DNA from: Bacteroidales bacterium
GTDB lineage: Bacteria > Bacteroidota > Bacteroidia > Bacteroidales > F082
Direction of reading: 5' to 3'
Assembly: GCA_030690365.1 (NCBI GenBank)
Contig: JAUYGX010000057.1
Span: 32,372 to 96,371 of the forward strand
DNA length: 64,000 nt
A program made the translations under genes and the position numbers. The notes beneath the pieces were generated by a model. It was not told the origin of the DNA. It did no database searches and saw only the letters and a program-made list of their open reading frames with translations. Below, in pieces: positions 16,800 through 27,325 of this stretch. Positions within the stretch are counted from its first letter, which is position 1; every line of letters starts with the position of its first letter.

Positions 16800-19700
16800 C
16801 TACTCCAGGTGCTTACCATGACATTGTTTATATTTTTTCCCGCTTTCACACGGACAAGGGTCGTTTCTTCCAACTTTCTTTTCCACTTTAACAGGCTGTG
16901 TTTTAACATTTTCCTGGGTGTTGCTATGGGCTTGTGACAACAGATCGCCGTGTTCTTCCTTGATTTGCGAACGGTCGATCCCTTTGGGTAGTTTTGCCTC
17001 TCTCAAACCTGCCTGATTTTGCATAAAGATATCACCCTTAATCAAATACGAAACCACATCTTTATTGATCTTTTGAATCATCTTTTTGAACAGCTCAAAT
17101 GACTCAAATTTATAAATCAACAACGGGTCTTTTTGCTCATAGGATGCATTTTGAACCGATTGTTTCAGGTCGTCCATTTCACGAAGTTGCTCTTTCCAGG
17201 CGTCATCGATATGCGACAACGAAATCCCCTTTTCAAAAGCCAAAGGAACCTCGGCACCATTGGTTTCGACCGATTTACGCAAGTTGGCTACTACCTGAGT
17301 TTGTCTGATGCCATCGGAAAACGGAATGGCAATATTCTCAAACTGACTTTGATTTTCATACACATCCTTAATAACAGGCAATGTACTTATGGCCAGTCGC
17401 TTGCGTTTATCAATATAGGATTTATAAACCACATCGAATAATTTCTCTGTAATTTCAGTAACGCTTTCCGAACTAAAAGCGGCCTCATCGATGGGTGATT
17501 CAACCGCCAGGGTTCTGTACAATTCCAGTTGAAATCCGGGAAAATCGCGGCCATCCTGATATTCGGTCACCACATTTTCGCATAAGTCGTAAATCATGTT
17601 GGCCACATCCACTGAGAGACGTTCGCCAAACAGAGCATGCTTACGTCGTTTGTAGATTACCTCACGTTGCGAATTCATCACATCGTCGTATTCGAGTAAC
17701 CGTTTACGAATTCCAAAGTTGTTTTCTTCCACCTTTTTCTGGGCCCGCTCGATGGATTTGGTGATCATGGAATGCTGAATCACTTCACCTTCGTCCAGAC
17801 CAAGCCTATCCATAATACCGGCAATACGTCCTGAGCCGAACATACGCATGAGGTCGTCCTCCAGCGACACAAAAAACTGCGAACTTCCCGGATCTCCCTG
17901 ACGCCCGGCACGACCACGCAACTGACGGTCCACACGCCGTGAATCGTGGCGCTCGGTACCAATAATGGCCAAACCGCCTTCTTTAACAACACCTTCTCCA
18001 AGTTTGATGTCGGTACCACGACCCGCCATGTTGGTAGCGATGGTCACCATCCCGGCATGACCGGCTTCTTTAACTACCTGTGCTTCTTTCTGGTGTAACT
18101 TGGCATTCAACACATTGTGGTGAATATGTTTTCGGGTTAGCATCCTGCTTAACAACTCGGAGGTTTCCACCGAAGTGGTACCTACCAGCACAGGTCTTCC
18201 TTTTTTTGTCAGCACTTCAATTTCATCAATAATGGCGTTGTATTTTTCGCGCTTGGTTTTATACACCAAGTCCTGACGGTCGTCGCGGATGATGGGTTTG
18301 TTGGTAGGAATTACCACAACATCAAGTTTATAAATATCCCACAACTCACCGGCTTCGGTTTCAGCAGTTCCGGTCATACCGGCCAGTTTGTTATACATCC
18401 TGAAATAATTCTGGAGTGTAATGGTGGCATAGGTTTGGGTGGCCGCTTCAACCTTCACATTTTCCTTTGCCTCGATGGCCTGGTGCAATCCATCCGAATA
18501 GCGCCGGCCTTCCATGATACGCCCGGTTTGTTCGTCTACAATTTTAATTTTATTGTCGATGATTACATATTCAATATCTTTTTCAAAAAGCGTGTACGCC
18601 TTTAACAACTGGGTTACGGTGTGTACGCGTTCCGATTTAATGGCGTAGTTTTTAATGAGTTCGCTTTTCTTTTCGAGCTTTTCCTTTTCAGCGATAGTTT
18701 GTTTTTCGAGGTCGGCCACCACCGATCCGATGTCGGGAAGAATAAAAAATTCAGCATCGTCGTAGGAACGGGTTAACAGGTCAATTCCTTTTTCAGTAAG
18801 GTCAACCGAATTGTGTTTTTCATCAATAACAAAAAACAACTCATCATCAACCACATGCATGTTTTTTGCCTGCTCCTGCAGGAAAAAGCTTTCCGTCTTC
18901 TGCATTAACTGGCGGTTTCCTTCCTCGCTCAGCAATTTGATCAATGCTGTATTTTTTGGCAATCCATGGTAAGCCCTTAGAAGCAACAACCCTGTCTTTT
19001 TAACAGTTTCATTGTCTGACTGATCCTTTAAGAGATTCTTTATCTCAGCCAATATACCCGAAACCAAAACCTTTTGAGCATTGTGCAACGATTGAACATC
19101 CGCTTTTAAAGCATCGAATTCCTGTAAGTCGCCTTTGGGAGTAGGCCCGGAAATAATCAAAGGTGTACGGGCATCATCGATTAAAACAGAGTCGACCTCA
19201 TCCACAATTACGTAATTATGCCCGCGCTGCACCATTTCTTCCGGGTTGCCTGTCATGTTGTCACGCAGGTAATCGAAACCAAACTCATTGTTGGTACCAA
19301 AAGTAATATCGGCCAGATAAGCCTTACGCCTTTCGGCGGAATTAGGCTGATGGTAGTCGATACAATCCACCTTCAATCCATGAAATTGATACAACATACC
19401 CATCCATTCGCCGTCGCGTTTGGCCAGATAGTCGTTTACCGTAACCAGGTGCACTCCTTTTCCCGGCAATGCATTGAGGTACACAGGTAAAGTAGCCACG
19501 AGGGTTTTACCCTCACCGGTAGCCATCTCAGCAATTTTACCATGATGCAACACAGTACCACCAAAGAGCTGCACATCGTAATGCACCATATCCCAGGTGA
19601 TTGTATTTCCCCCGGCAAGCCACCGATTATTGTAATAGGCTTTCCCGTCTTTGATGTTTACCGAATCTAGTTTTGAAGCCAGATAGCCATCCATTTCGTT

Positions 19701-20096
19701 GGCTGTAACCTCAACCACGGCATTTTCCTTAAACCGGCGAGCCGTCTCTTTCATCACTGCAAAAGCCTCAGGGAGAATCTCGTTCAACACCTCTTCGGTT
19801 TTCTCGTAACTCACTTTGTTGAGCTTATCCACCTGAACATACAAATCCTCCTTCAGGTTGGAGTCCATATCAGGCTCATCGTTAATTTGTTGCTTAATCC
19901 GGTTGATTTCATTTTCTTCCTCAGCAATGTAATCGCTTATCCGCTGCTTAAATTCAAGCGTTTTAGCACGGAGTTCGTCATTACTTAAAAGTGCTATTTT
20001 ATCGTAAACTGCTTTTACCCGTTCTACCTCTGGGCCAATGGCTTTTAAATCGCGGGTAGCTTTGTCGCCGAGCAGTTTTTTAATGAAGTTTATCAT
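16800..20096 (-). CDS. secA: preprotein translocase ATPase SecA
   Basis: A 1098-residue SecA, the motor that drives unfolded preproteins through SecYEG. Visible parts are Walker [15 protein letters not shown] (~191-204), the [20 protein letters not shown] region (given as [14 protein letters not shown], ~303-316), [12 protein letters not shown], and the NBD2 motifs [14 protein letters not shown] and [16 protein letters not shown]. The C-terminal zinc-binding tail is [20 protein letters not shown], which binds zinc and SecB/ribosome in relatives. It is about 200 residues longer than E. coli SecA. The extra sequence, mostly between ~320 and ~480, contains a Lys/Glu-rich helical insert usual in Bacteroidota. 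Confidence 0.97.
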   Translation of the reverse strand: MINFIKKLLGDKATRDLKAIGPEVERVKAVYDKIALLSNDELRAKTLEFKQRISDYIAEEENEINRIKQQINDEPDMDSNLKEDLYVQVDKLNKVSYEKTEEVLNEILPEAFAVMKETARRFKENAVVEVTANEMDGYLASKLDSVNIKDGKAYYNNRWLAGGNTITWDMVHYDVQLFGGTVLHHGKIAEMATGEGKTLVATLPVYLNALPGKGVHLVTVNDYLAKRDGEWMGMLYQFHGLKVDCIDYHQPNSAERRKAYLADITFGTNNEFGFDYLRDNMTGNPEEMVQRGHNYVIVDEVDSVLIDDARTPLIISGPTPKGDLQEFDALKADVQSLHNAQKVLVSGILAEIKNLLKDQSDNETVKKTGLLLLRAYHGLPKNTALIKLLSEEGNRQLMQKTESFFLQEQAKNMHVVDDELFFVIDEKHNSVDLTEKGIDLLTRSYDDAEFFILPDIGSVVADLEKQTIAEKEKLEKKSELIKNYAIKSERVHTVTQLLKAYTLFEKDIEYVIIDNKIKIVDEQTGRIMEGRRYSDGLHQAIEAKENVKVEAATQTYATITLQNYFRMYNKLAGMTGTAETEAGELWDIYKLDVVVIPTNKPIIRDDRQDLVYKTKREKYNAIIDEIEVLTKKGRPVLVGTTSVETSELLSRMLTRKHIHHNVLNAKLHQKEAQVVKEAGHAGMVTIATNMAGRGTDIKLGEGVVKEGGLAIIGTERHDSRRVDRQLRGRAGRQGDPGSSQFFVSLEDDLMRMFGSGRIAGIMDRLGLDEGEVIQHSMITKSIERAQKKVEENNFGIRKRLLEYDDVMNSQREVIYKRRKHALFGERLSVDVANMIYDLCENVVTEYQDGRDFPGFQLELYRTLAVESPIDEAAFSSESVTEITEKLFDVVYKSYIDKRKRLAISTLPVIKDVYENQSQFENIAIPFSDGIRQTQVVANLRKSVETNGAEVPLAFEKGISLSHIDDAWKEQLREMDDLKQSVQNASYEQKDPLLIYKFESFELFKKMIQKINKDVVSYLIKGDIFMQNQAGLREAKLPKGIDRSQIKEEHGDLLSQAHSNTQENVKTQPVKVEKKVGRNDPCPCESGKKYKQCHGKHLE

Positions 20097-20249
20097 GGTT
20101 TTTTATCTCAAAAAATTGATTAGATCAACAATTATTCCAAATGTCATCACATACGTTGTGAACAGTCGGCAAAGGTATCTAAAAATCCAGTTGTTTTTTT
20201 AATGCAAGCGTTAACCTGATTGATCTGCACTTGTGGAAAGGATCATCCT

Positions 20250-21656
20250 TTAATACCGAAATCGCTGTATATACCTTGTTATATAGGCTTCCATATTCTC
20301 GTTTGGCATGGGCATGGTTGCATTGGCGATGGTGCCATCCGGATTGATCAGTATATAAGAAGGATAAGCGCGTACATGATACTTTTCAGGAAGTATCATC
20401 TGGCTGGTAATGGTTAAAAATTCCCACCGTAATCCCTTGTCATTTTTGTATTTAACAACCTGGCTGTTGTCATCGCCAACCACCAGTGTAAGCAGATCCA
20501 ATTTCCCTTTAAAGCTGGCACTTATCTTCTGAATCTGATCCAACTCAAACAAACAAATCTGACAATTGTTGCTAATAAAATTGAGCAAAACAAATCTGCC
20601 ATGATAACTTTTCAGGTCCACCGGTTCACCCCTTTCATTTTCCAGACTAAATTCGGGTGCCGGATATCCATATGTAAGTTGCGTTAGCTTATCGATAAAA
20701 TGAGAGGCTATTTCGCGGTTCTCTTTAAACTTCGATTCAAAAGAGAGTATTTTCAACTTTTCGATTACCGCCTCCTTTTTTACTTCATTAAGATAAAAAT
20801 TCCTGGAAATCAACAGCATCATGGCCAGTTCTGTTACCCTGGCATCGGACTTTAAAAGGGTATCCTGTTGGAGCATGTGTTTTAAAGGCAGGTAATCACC
20901 AGGATTGTTTAATACCTGAATAAGTTGGTCGTAATGACGGTTGCTATAAACGTCAAGGTAATTATCGAAGAAGGATTTAAAGAAATCGGTATACTGAATG
21001 TTATTGTACAAAACCGGTTTAGAAAGAATTTCCTGTTTAAGCACCTGTGCATTGCTGATTCGTTTGCTAAGCCAATCGAGCGAAACAAAGGCATAATGGA
21101 TATAATTCTTCAGATATTCACTCTTTGAATCCTTGAATTTACCCTCCATTTCAGTTTTAAACTCTGCAATGGCCTGTTTGTTACGACTGCGATAAATCAC
21201 CTGTGCGTTGTCGTAAATGAACTGATTATAAAGTAAGTTAAACATTCCGATATCCGTTTGTAAACCACCGTCGTTGGTAACTTGCAGATCGAACTGAAGG
21301 GGAATTTTATCGAAAACAGAACCTTGTGCCACCGATTGCTGTTGGGGGATTTCAACCTTGTATGTAGCACCCGGTGTTAGATAGAGTTCCCCTTTTTCGA
21401 GGTTAAAGGCCAAAAAACCATAGGTGGTTTCAGCTAAAGAGGCTACCATTTCAAAATGACCTTGTGCATCACATTGTGAACTGGCAATGGTCTGTTCCAA
21501 CATAGAAAACTGATCGGCATATACCAGCACCCGGACCAAATCACCGGTTTTGCCAAGAGAGGTTCCTGAAACGGAAACTTCCTGCGACCATCCGAAAAGT
21601 TGTGTAAATAAGGTTAAACCAACAAAAGTCGACTTTATCCAGTGGGTATTTTTCAA
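20250..21656 (-). CDS. TlpA-like periplasmic thioredoxin-fold protein
   Basis: A 468-residue exported thiol-disulfide protein. A signal peptide (STFVGLTLFTQLFGWSQ) is followed by a beta-rich N-terminal domain (~25-130), a long helical middle (~140-320), and a C-terminal thioredoxin fold with the CxxC motif NCQICLFEL (~369-377) and cis-Pro segment RAYPSYILINPDG (~440). It probably reduces or isomerises periplasmic disulfides. The start is TTG: TTGA overlaps the TGA stop of coaD, suggesting coupled translation, and no in-frame ATG occurs before the mature domain. Confidence 0.8.
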   Translation of the reverse strand: MKNTHWIKSTFVGLTLFTQLFGWSQEVSVSGTSLGKTGDLVRVLVYADQFSMLEQTIASSQCDAQGHFEMVASLAETTYGFLAFNLEKGELYLTPGATYKVEIPQQQSVAQGSVFDKIPLQFDLQVTNDGGLQTDIGMFNLLYNQFIYDNAQVIYRSRNKQAIAEFKTEMEGKFKDSKSEYLKNYIHYAFVSLDWLSKRISNAQVLKQEILSKPVLYNNIQYTDFFKSFFDNYLDVYSNRHYDQLIQVLNNPGDYLPLKHMLQQDTLLKSDARVTELAMMLLISRNFYLNEVKKEAVIEKLKILSFESKFKENREIASHFIDKLTQLTYGYPAPEFSLENERGEPVDLKSYHGRFVLLNFISNNCQICLFELDQIQKISASFKGKLDLLTLVVGDDNSQVVKYKNDKGLRWEFLTITSQMILPEKYHVRAYPSYILINPDGTIANATMPMPNENMEAYITRYIQRFRY

Positions 21657-22126
21657 ACCTTCTTAATTTGAGTGACAATTTCTTTTGGTACCATAACGCT
21701 GATATCGCCGCCATGTTTTATTACATCGCGCACAATTGATGAAGAAATGGGAGTAAACGCGGGTTCGGTGAGCAGGAACACGGTCTCTATATTCTTGTAC
21801 ATCATCTTGTTTACCTGCCCAATTCCACGTTCAAATTCAAAATCGGCGCTTGTTCTCAGTCCACGCAAAATAAAACCTGCATTTACTTTTTTACAGAACT
21901 CAACTGTCAACCCTTCATAGATTTCGACACGCACAGAAGGTATCTCTTTAAACACCGATTCAATCCATTTTTTTCGTTGTTCCAGCGGAAACATGGCTTT
22001 TTTCTCAACGTTTACTCCGATGGCCACGATGATTTCATCAAAAAGTGAAGCGGCACGCTGCACCACGGAAACATGTCCCAATGTGATGGGGTCGAAGGAG
22101 CCAGGGAAAACTGCGATTCTTTTCAT
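21653..22126 (-). CDS. coaD: phosphopantetheine adenylyltransferase
   Basis: A 157-residue enzyme that makes dephospho-CoA from 4'-phosphopantetheine and ATP, the penultimate step of CoA synthesis. The nucleotidyltransferase signature is at the N-terminus (FPGSFDPITLGHVSVVQRA, with the TLGH form of the T/HxGH motif), and FILRGLRTSADFEFE (~87-101) and the ISSSIVRDVIKHGGDIS region (~130-146) match CoaD. Length is standard. It lies between the Nudix gene (24 bases upstream) and the TlpA-like gene, which overlaps its stop. Confidence 0.96.
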   Translation of the reverse strand: MKRIAVFPGSFDPITLGHVSVVQRAASLFDEIIVAIGVNVEKKAMFPLEQRKKWIESVFKEIPSVRVEIYEGLTVEFCKKVNAGFILRGLRTSADFEFERGIGQVNKMMYKNIETVFLLTEPAFTPISSSIVRDVIKHGGDISVMVPKEIVTQIKKV

Positions 22127-22149
22127 AGGAAAATATTTAAAGGGTAAAA

Positions 22150-22767
22150 TTACAGGATATATGTTTCACTTTCGAAAAGATAACCCAAAGTATTGAACAG
22201 TGATCTGTAACTCAGCCGGATAGACTTAAGACTTTCTTCTTTACTGAGCCAAACGGCTTTGGTGATTTGCTCTCCCGTTTGTGGAGTTAAAACGGTGGTG
22301 GAATGGGTGTTCATCGAAAACCAGCAGGTCCGTTTCAGGATAAAGGTATTCTTTTCATGATAAATATGATACGAATCGGGCAACCGTCCATCAACCTTCA
22401 GGTGATCGACCCCGGTTTCTTCACAAACTTCACGTATGGCGGCTTCTTCAATGGACTCACCGGGTTCCACCTTCCCTTTCGGGAGATCCCATTTATCAAA
22501 CCGATGAATGAACAAATATTCATTTTTGTCATTTCTCACCACTCCACCTGCCGCATGAATAACTTTAAACTGACTTTCAAACTTCTTAAACAATTGATCG
22601 GGATTGGCACTTCTCAGGCAAACATCACCATCAAAGAACCCTGTTAAAAACTGTTGAACAAACGTCTGCATCAATTCCGGGTGATCGATCACCATAGCTG
22701 ATGAACAGTCCTCAAAATTTTCATCGCCAAACAACACCTTAATATTATTGAAGTAAACTGCTTTCAT
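22150..22767 (-). CDS. Nudix hydrolase
   Basis: A 205-residue Nudix protein. The Nudix box is complete: GKVEPGESIEEAAIREVCEE followed by TG (~118-139), giving the REVCEE metal-binding core. The domain starts near residue 68 (AAGGVVRNDKNEYLFIHR). The N-terminal ~65 residues are a separate, uncharacterised segment. Substrates of such enzymes are nucleoside diphosphates linked to other groups, and no specific one can be assigned. It is divergent from pyrE across a 78-base gap and appears to lead the coaD transcript. Its -7 box ends 4 bases before the ATG. Confidence 0.88.
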   Translation of the reverse strand: MKAVYFNNIKVLFGDENFEDCSSAMVIDHPELMQTFVQQFLTGFFDGDVCLRSANPDQLFKKFESQFKVIHAAGGVVRNDKNEYLFIHRFDKWDLPKGKVEPGESIEEAAIREVCEETGVDHLKVDGRLPDSYHIYHEKNTFILKRTCWFSMNTHSTTVLTPQTGEQITKAVWLSKEESLKSIRLSYRSLFNTLGYLFESETYIL

Positions 22768-22771
22768 CAGA

Positions 22772-22779
22772 CAAATTTA
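22772..22779 (-). promoter_or_regulatory. -7 box of the Nudix-coaD unit
   Basis: Reads TAAATTTG on the minus strand, exact for TAnnTTTG, with 4 bases before the ATG at 22767. Transcription would start at or next to the start codon. Confidence 0.45.
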
Positions 22780-22833
22780 ATAGATTTTAAGCGTGATCTG
22801 TATGTTTAATTTCATAGCAAACGGGAAAATGTG

Positions 22834-22841
22834 TAGGTTTG
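22834..22841 (+). promoter_or_regulatory. -7 box of pyrE
   Basis: TAGGTTTG, exact for TAnnTTTG, with the four bases CCCC between it and the pyrE ATG at 22846. No ribosome-binding site can fit, so the mRNA would be leaderless or nearly so. Confidence 0.45.
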
Positions 22842-22845
22842 CCCC

Positions 22846-23499
22846 ATGAATTTTGATCAGGAAACCGCCGACCGAGTTTCGGCCAACTTACTTCAGATTA
22901 AGGCCATTAAGCTGAATAACAGCCAACCCTTCACTTGGGCGTCGGGCCTAAAATCACCCATTTACTGCGACAACAGGATCACGCTGTCACACCCAAAAAT
23001 CCGCACTTATATCAGGCAGCAACTGGCCAAAGCCATTGCAGACCAGTTTGGCGATGTGGATGTAATAGTGGGTGTTGCCACTGCGGGCATTCCTCAGGGT
23101 GTGTTGGTGGCACAGGAACTTGGGCTTCCATTTGCCTATGTTCGTGCATCGGCCAAAGACCACGGCTTGGCCAACAAAATAGAAGGGTCGATCAGCAGCG
23201 GGCAAACAGCCGTGGTAATCGAAGACTTGGTGTCGACAGGCAAAAGCAGCCTGGAAGCTGTGTTTGCACTTCGGGAAGTAGGTGTAAAGGTTGCCGGGAT
23301 GGCCGCCATATTTAGCTATGGGCTACAAATTGCTCAAGAAAATTTCAAGTCCTCCGATTGCAGACTTGTCACCCTTTCTGATTACGATTCAATGATCAGC
23401 AAGGCCATCGAAGCTGAGTACATCTCAAAAAACGACGAAACCTCACTCAGAGAATGGAGAAAAGATCCCCATGCCTGGAGCGAAAATCACCAAAAATAA
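22846..23499 (+). CDS. pyrE: orotate phosphoribosyltransferase
   Basis: A 217-residue type I phosphoribosyltransferase that joins orotate to PRPP to give OMP in pyrimidine synthesis. The PRPP loop AVVIEDLVSTGKSSLEAV (~122-139) with its acidic pair is clear, as are PFTWASGLKSPIYCDNR (~25-41) and VGVATAGIPQGVLVA (~71-85). The SRPBCC gene follows after 27 bases and is probably co-transcribed. Confidence 0.95.
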   Translation: MNFDQETADRVSANLLQIKAIKLNNSQPFTWASGLKSPIYCDNRITLSHPKIRTYIRQQLAKAIADQFGDVDVIVGVATAGIPQGVLVAQELGLPFAYVRASAKDHGLANKIEGSISSGQTAVVIEDLVSTGKSSLEAVFALREVGVKVAGMAAIFSYGLQIAQENFKSSDCRLVTLSDYDSMISKAIEAEYISKNDETSLREWRKDPHAWSENHQK

Positions 23500-23526
23500 A
23501 CCCACTATTACTAAAAAACTTTACAC

Positions 23527-23922
23527 ATGAAAATAGAAGGAAAAGCCGCTATCATTGACAAACCAGTTGAAGAAGTCTATCAATTTTTAAACAACTTCAA
23601 CCATTATCAACAATTGATGCCCGAGCAAATTACCAACTGGCAATCGGATGAAAAAGGTTGTTCTTTCACCATCCAGGGCATGGCCAACATACAGCTTGCC
23701 TTTGGAAATAATGAACCTTTTAATAAAATTGAATTAATCCCGGTAGGCAAAGCACCTTTTACTTTTAGTCTTCATGCCAACCTGACAGACATGGGTTCAA
23801 CCACCAAAGTCGCTGTTTTTCTGGATGCCGACCTAAATCCTATGCTTGCCATGATGGCCAAGCGACCCATGGAAAACCTGGTGAATGTAATGGCTGAGAA
23901 CCTGAAAACAGCCATGGGTTAG
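23527..23922 (+). CDS. SRPBCC (START-like) domain protein
   Basis: A 131-residue single-domain protein with the helix-grip pattern: an N-terminal strand and VEEVYQFLNNFNHYQQLMP helix (split VEEVYQFLNN / FNHYQQLMP, ~15-34), a run of amphipathic strands, and a long C-terminal helix (MAKRPMENLVNVMAENLKT). Such folds bind hydrophobic ligands, but ligand and role are unknown. Its stop codon is one base from the stop of birA on the opposite strand. Confidence 0.75.
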   Translation: MKIEGKAAIIDKPVEEVYQFLNNFNHYQQLMPEQITNWQSDEKGCSFTIQGMANIQLAFGNNEPFNKIELIPVGKAPFTFSLHANLTDMGSTTKVAVFLDADLNPMLAMMAKRPMENLVNVMAENLKTAMG

Positions 23923-23923
23923 T

Positions 23924-24667
23924 TTATAGTACAAACTCTATTTCCTTAAATTGATACCATTCTGTTGATCTGGATTTCCTTTTAATGGCCAACCGGCCAA
24001 ATTCGTCAACACCTTCAATCTTCCCAATAAAATCGCCTTCAGCAGTCCGGTAGGTTTTCCATTCATTTATTTTATAAAGCTTTTGCAAGTATTCTTCCTC
24101 AAGTTGTTTTACACCTGATGAAGAAAAAGTCATCTTATAATACAGGTCAATTGAATGCGCCATTTGCTGCCTGAAATCTTCGATGGGTATCTGCTGATTG
24201 GTAAAGTGAATCAGAGAAGCTGCGTTGGGCAGTTCATTTCCAAAAACTTCCTGGTTCAAATTGATCCCGATTCCGGCAACAGCATAATCAAGTATATTTC
24301 CTTTGATGATATTTTGAAATAAAATCCCACCCACTTTTTTATCGTTGATATACAAATCGTTGGGCCACTTAACAGTTACCGATTCGTTTGGGACCAAACC
24401 CTTTATCACCTTCGATATTCCCAGTGAAACCACCTGCGTAAGCAGAAACTGACGGGCAGGTGAAAGGTGGTGTGGCGTGAGTATCAAACTGCATAACAGG
24501 TTTTTACCCGGCTCGCTATCCCACCGGTTGCCGCCTTGTCCCCTACCGTTCTCTTGTTGAAAGGCACAAATCATTTCGCCTTCATGGGCCTGGTGTGAAT
24601 CGATACGACTTAAAGCATCGTCGTTGGTAGATTTTACCACCGAACGGTTAATAAAGACAATATTCAT
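23924..24667 (-). CDS. birA: biotin--[acetyl-CoA-carboxylase] ligase
   Basis: A 247-residue biotin protein ligase that activates biotin with ATP and attaches it to a carboxylase carrier lysine. It has the biotinoyl-AMP loop QENGRGQGGNRWDSEPGKNL (~39-58), with GRGQGGNRW replacing the usual GRGRxGRxW, and KWPNDLYINDKKVGGILFQ (~100-118). No DNA-binding domain precedes the catalytic core, so it is the monofunctional form and not a repressor. A small C-terminal SH3-like cap is present (~200-247). Confidence 0.9.
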   Translation of the reverse strand: MNIVFINRSVVKSTNDDALSRIDSHQAHEGEMICAFQQENGRGQGGNRWDSEPGKNLLCSLILTPHHLSPARQFLLTQVVSLGISKVIKGLVPNESVTVKWPNDLYINDKKVGGILFQNIIKGNILDYAVAGIGINLNQEVFGNELPNAASLIHFTNQQIPIEDFRQQMAHSIDLYYKMTFSSSGVKQLEEEYLQKLYKINEWKTYRTAEGDFIGKIEGVDEFGRLAIKRKSRSTEWYQFKEIEFVL

Positions 24668-24731
24668 TGATTAGGGTTTTTTACTACATGAAACTTTAAG
24701 CGGTAAAATTGCTAAAAAATGTCAAGAAAAA

Positions 24732-24746
24732 AGGGTTTTAAACCCT
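24732..24746. repeat. short palindrome between birA and rsfS
   Basis: AGGGTTT (24732-24738) and AAACCCT (24740-24746) form a near-perfect palindrome in the divergent birA/rsfS spacer. It could be an operator, but there is no further evidence. Confidence 0.3.
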
Positions 24747-24804
24747 CAAAACAATTCTGTTAGTCAACTTTTTACCAGAAACGCTGCAACACAAACAAAT
24801 TCAT

Positions 24805-24812
24805 TATTTTTG
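24805..24812 (+). promoter_or_regulatory. -7 box of the rsfS-ftsH unit
   Basis: TATTTTTG, exact for TAnnTTTG, 22 bases before the rsfS ATG. No convincing -33 element was seen. Confidence 0.45.
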
Positions 24813-24834
24813 CACCAACAAAAAAGAATATTTC

Positions 24835-25212
24835 ATGACCAAAAAGACAAAGCGTGACAGTGCAGAACAAATACTTGCACAGGTAGTTGCAGGAATGCAG
24901 GAAAAAAAAGCCAAGGACATTGTCAGCCTCAACCTTCAATCCATTAATCATGCAGTTACGAAATACTTTGTCATTTGCCATGCTGCTTCAAAAACTCAAA
25001 TTGGTGCCATTTACAACAGTATTGAGGAGTTTGTGTTGAAAAACTGCGATGCAAAACCATTTCATCGGGAAGGAATTCAGAATTCGGAATGGATTTTGAT
25101 AGATTATTTCGATGTAGTGGTTCATGTGTTTCAAGAGGACCTCAGGAACTTCTATAAGATTGAAAATCTGTGGGCTGATGCTCCAATAACCAGATACAAA
25201 AGTGATGATTAG
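24835..25212 (+). CDS. rsfS: ribosome silencing factor
   Basis: A 125-residue RsfS/Iojap protein that binds L14 of the 50S subunit and blocks subunit joining when nutrients are scarce. The family core is intact: IVSLNLQSINHAVTKYFVIC (~31-50), ASKTQIGAIYNSIEE (~53-67) and WILIDYFDVVVHVFQEDLR (~86-104) followed by FYKIENLWADA. It heads a run of five same-strand genes ending with psd. Confidence 0.94.
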   Translation: MTKKTKRDSAEQILAQVVAGMQEKKAKDIVSLNLQSINHAVTKYFVICHAASKTQIGAIYNSIEEFVLKNCDAKPFHREGIQNSEWILIDYFDVVVHVFQEDLRNFYKIENLWADAPITRYKSDD

Positions 25213-25238
25213 TATATTATTTGTAACTTAACGACAGA

Positions 25239-27308
25239 ATGGCAGAAGAAAATAACAATACCACAAATAATACGGAAGAAAATAAAGGATCGAAAAATCC
25301 TTTTTCTAATTTAACCGGTGGCGGAACAAATGGTGGTAAGCCAAAATTTAATTTTTACTGGATTTATGGTATCCTGGCCATTGTCCTGATAGGAATTCAG
25401 TTTATGGGGATGGGTGATGAAGGAAAACAAACCGATTGGCGTGACTTAAAAACCATGCTTCAGGATGGTGATGTTGAAAAAATCATTCTTGTAAACAAAG
25501 AAACGGCTGAGATTTTTATCAGACCTGAAAGTCTTACCAAAGAAAAGTATAAGGATCTCAGCAAAGGCACTTCGATCTCCGGGAAAACTCCCCAATATGT
25601 ATTTAATGTGGGATCGGTGGATAAATTCTACGAAGATGTGGAAGAAGCTCAAAAAGGACAAACCCAACCGGTGTATGTGGATACAGAAATCAGGCACAAT
25701 TGGGGAGGCGAAATTCTGAATTGGATATTATTCCCCGCGCTGCTCATCGGAATTTGGTTTTTGTTTATGCGGATGATGAGTAAAGGCGGCGGCGGTGCCG
25801 GTGGACAGTTGTTTAACATTGGCAAATCGAAAGCCCAGATGTATGATAAAAAAACAAGTGTCAACATCACTTTTAAAGATGTAGCCGGATTGGCCGAAGC
25901 AAAAGTTGAAATCAAGGAAATTGTTGATTTTTTGAAAACACCCGAGAAGTACACCAAACTTGGGGGGAAAATCCCAAGAGGGGTATTGTTGGTAGGCCCT
26001 CCCGGAACCGGTAAAACTTTACTGGCCAAATCGGTGGCAGGCGAGGCTCATGTCCCATTTTATTCTATTTCGGGTTCCGACTTTGTTGAAATGTTTGTAG
26101 GTGTTGGTGCCTCCCGGGTACGCGACCTCTTTAAACAGGCCAAAGAAAAATCTCCCAGCATCATTTTTATTGATGAGATTGATGCCATCGGCCGGGCCCG
26201 TGGAAAAAATGCCATGAGTGGTGCCAATGATGAACGCGAAAACACGCTGAACCAATTACTTACCGAGATGGATGGTTTTACTCCAAATTCGGGTGTAATC
26301 ATCCTTGCCGCCACCAACAGGGCCGACATTCTCGACAAAGCTTTGATGCGTGCAGGCCGTTTCGACCGCCAGATTTATGTTGAGTTACCTGATTTAGAAG
26401 AACGCAAGGAAATCTTTGCCGTTCATATGAAACCCCTTACCTTCGACGAATCGGTAAAAGTTGATTTTCTGGCCAGGCAAACACCCGGATTTTCTGGTGC
26501 CGACATAGCCAATGTGTGTAACGAATCGGCATTAATTGCGGCACGTACCACCCATGAAACCATTACCAAACAAGATTTTATGGATGCCATCGACCGCATT
26601 ATCGGTGGTTTGGAAAAGAAAAATAAAATAATCACACCCGGTGAAAAAAAGGTGGTTGCTTTTCATGAAGCAGGCCATGCCTCCATCAGTTGGTTGCTCG
26701 AAAATGCACATCCATTGGTAAAGGTAACCATTGTCCCCAGAGGTAGATCACTGGGAGCAGCATGGTACCTGCCCGAAGAACGTCAGATTACCACCTACGA
26801 ACAGTTGTTCGACGAAATGGTGGCAGCGTTGGGAGGACGTGCCTCAGAACAGGTCGTCTTTGGACAAATATCTACCGGTGCCCTCAACGATCTTGAAAAA
26901 GTGACCAAACAGGCCTATGCCATGGTAAGCTATTACGGCCTGAGTAAAAAACTTGGTAACATCAGTTTTTATGATTCAACCGGTCAGTCGGAATATTCAT
27001 TCAACAAACCATTTAGCGAAAAAACCAGCGAGCTGATCGACAAGGAAGTGAGTGATATCATCGAAAGCGCCTATGTAAAAGCCATACAGGTGCTTACTGA
27101 TAATCGGCCGGGTTTGGAAAAACTTGCCTATAAATTGCTTGAAAAAGAAGTGATCTTTAAGGAAGACCTGGAAGAAATTTTCGGTAAACGTCCTTGGGAC
27201 AAAGACGAGCCTGTTGCGGAAGTAAAGGCCACACAAGTTCCTCAGCCGGATGTTGTTATACTGGAATCAGAAGAAGCAGGAACTGAAAAAACGGGAGACA
27301 TTACTTAA
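25239..27308 (+). CDS. ftsH: ATP-dependent zinc metalloprotease FtsH
   Basis: A 689-residue membrane AAA+ protease that degrades unassembled membrane proteins and regulators. Two transmembrane helices (~45-62 and ~156-172) flank a ~95-residue periplasmic domain. The AAA module has Walker [14 protein letters not shown] (~251-263), Walker [14 protein letters not shown] (~308-320) and the SRH ([19 protein letters not shown]). The zinc site is HEAGH (~474) with a later Asp in the [11 protein letters not shown] region. A Gly-rich linker (KGGGGAGGQ) follows the second helix. The acidic C-terminal tail is probably disordered. It lies 26 bases after rsfS. Confidence 0.97.
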   Translation: MAEENNNTTNNTEENKGSKNPFSNLTGGGTNGGKPKFNFYWIYGILAIVLIGIQFMGMGDEGKQTDWRDLKTMLQDGDVEKIILVNKETAEIFIRPESLTKEKYKDLSKGTSISGKTPQYVFNVGSVDKFYEDVEEAQKGQTQPVYVDTEIRHNWGGEILNWILFPALLIGIWFLFMRMMSKGGGGAGGQLFNIGKSKAQMYDKKTSVNITFKDVAGLAEAKVEIKEIVDFLKTPEKYTKLGGKIPRGVLLVGPPGTGKTLLAKSVAGEAHVPFYSISGSDFVEMFVGVGASRVRDLFKQAKEKSPSIIFIDEIDAIGRARGKNAMSGANDERENTLNQLLTEMDGFTPNSGVIILAATNRADILDKALMRAGRFDRQIYVELPDLEERKEIFAVHMKPLTFDESVKVDFLARQTPGFSGADIANVCNESALIAARTTHETITKQDFMDAIDRIIGGLEKKNKIITPGEKKVVAFHEAGHASISWLLENAHPLVKVTIVPRGRSLGAAWYLPEERQITTYEQLFDEMVAALGGRASEQVVFGQISTGALNDLEKVTKQAYAMVSYYGLSKKLGNISFYDSTGQSEYSFNKPFSEKTSELIDKEVSDIIESAYVKAIQVLTDNRPGLEKLAYKLLEKEVIFKEDLEEIFGKRPWDKDEPVAEVKATQVPQPDVVILESEEAGTEKTGDIT

Positions 27309-27325
27309 TCATAAACTGATTTGTT

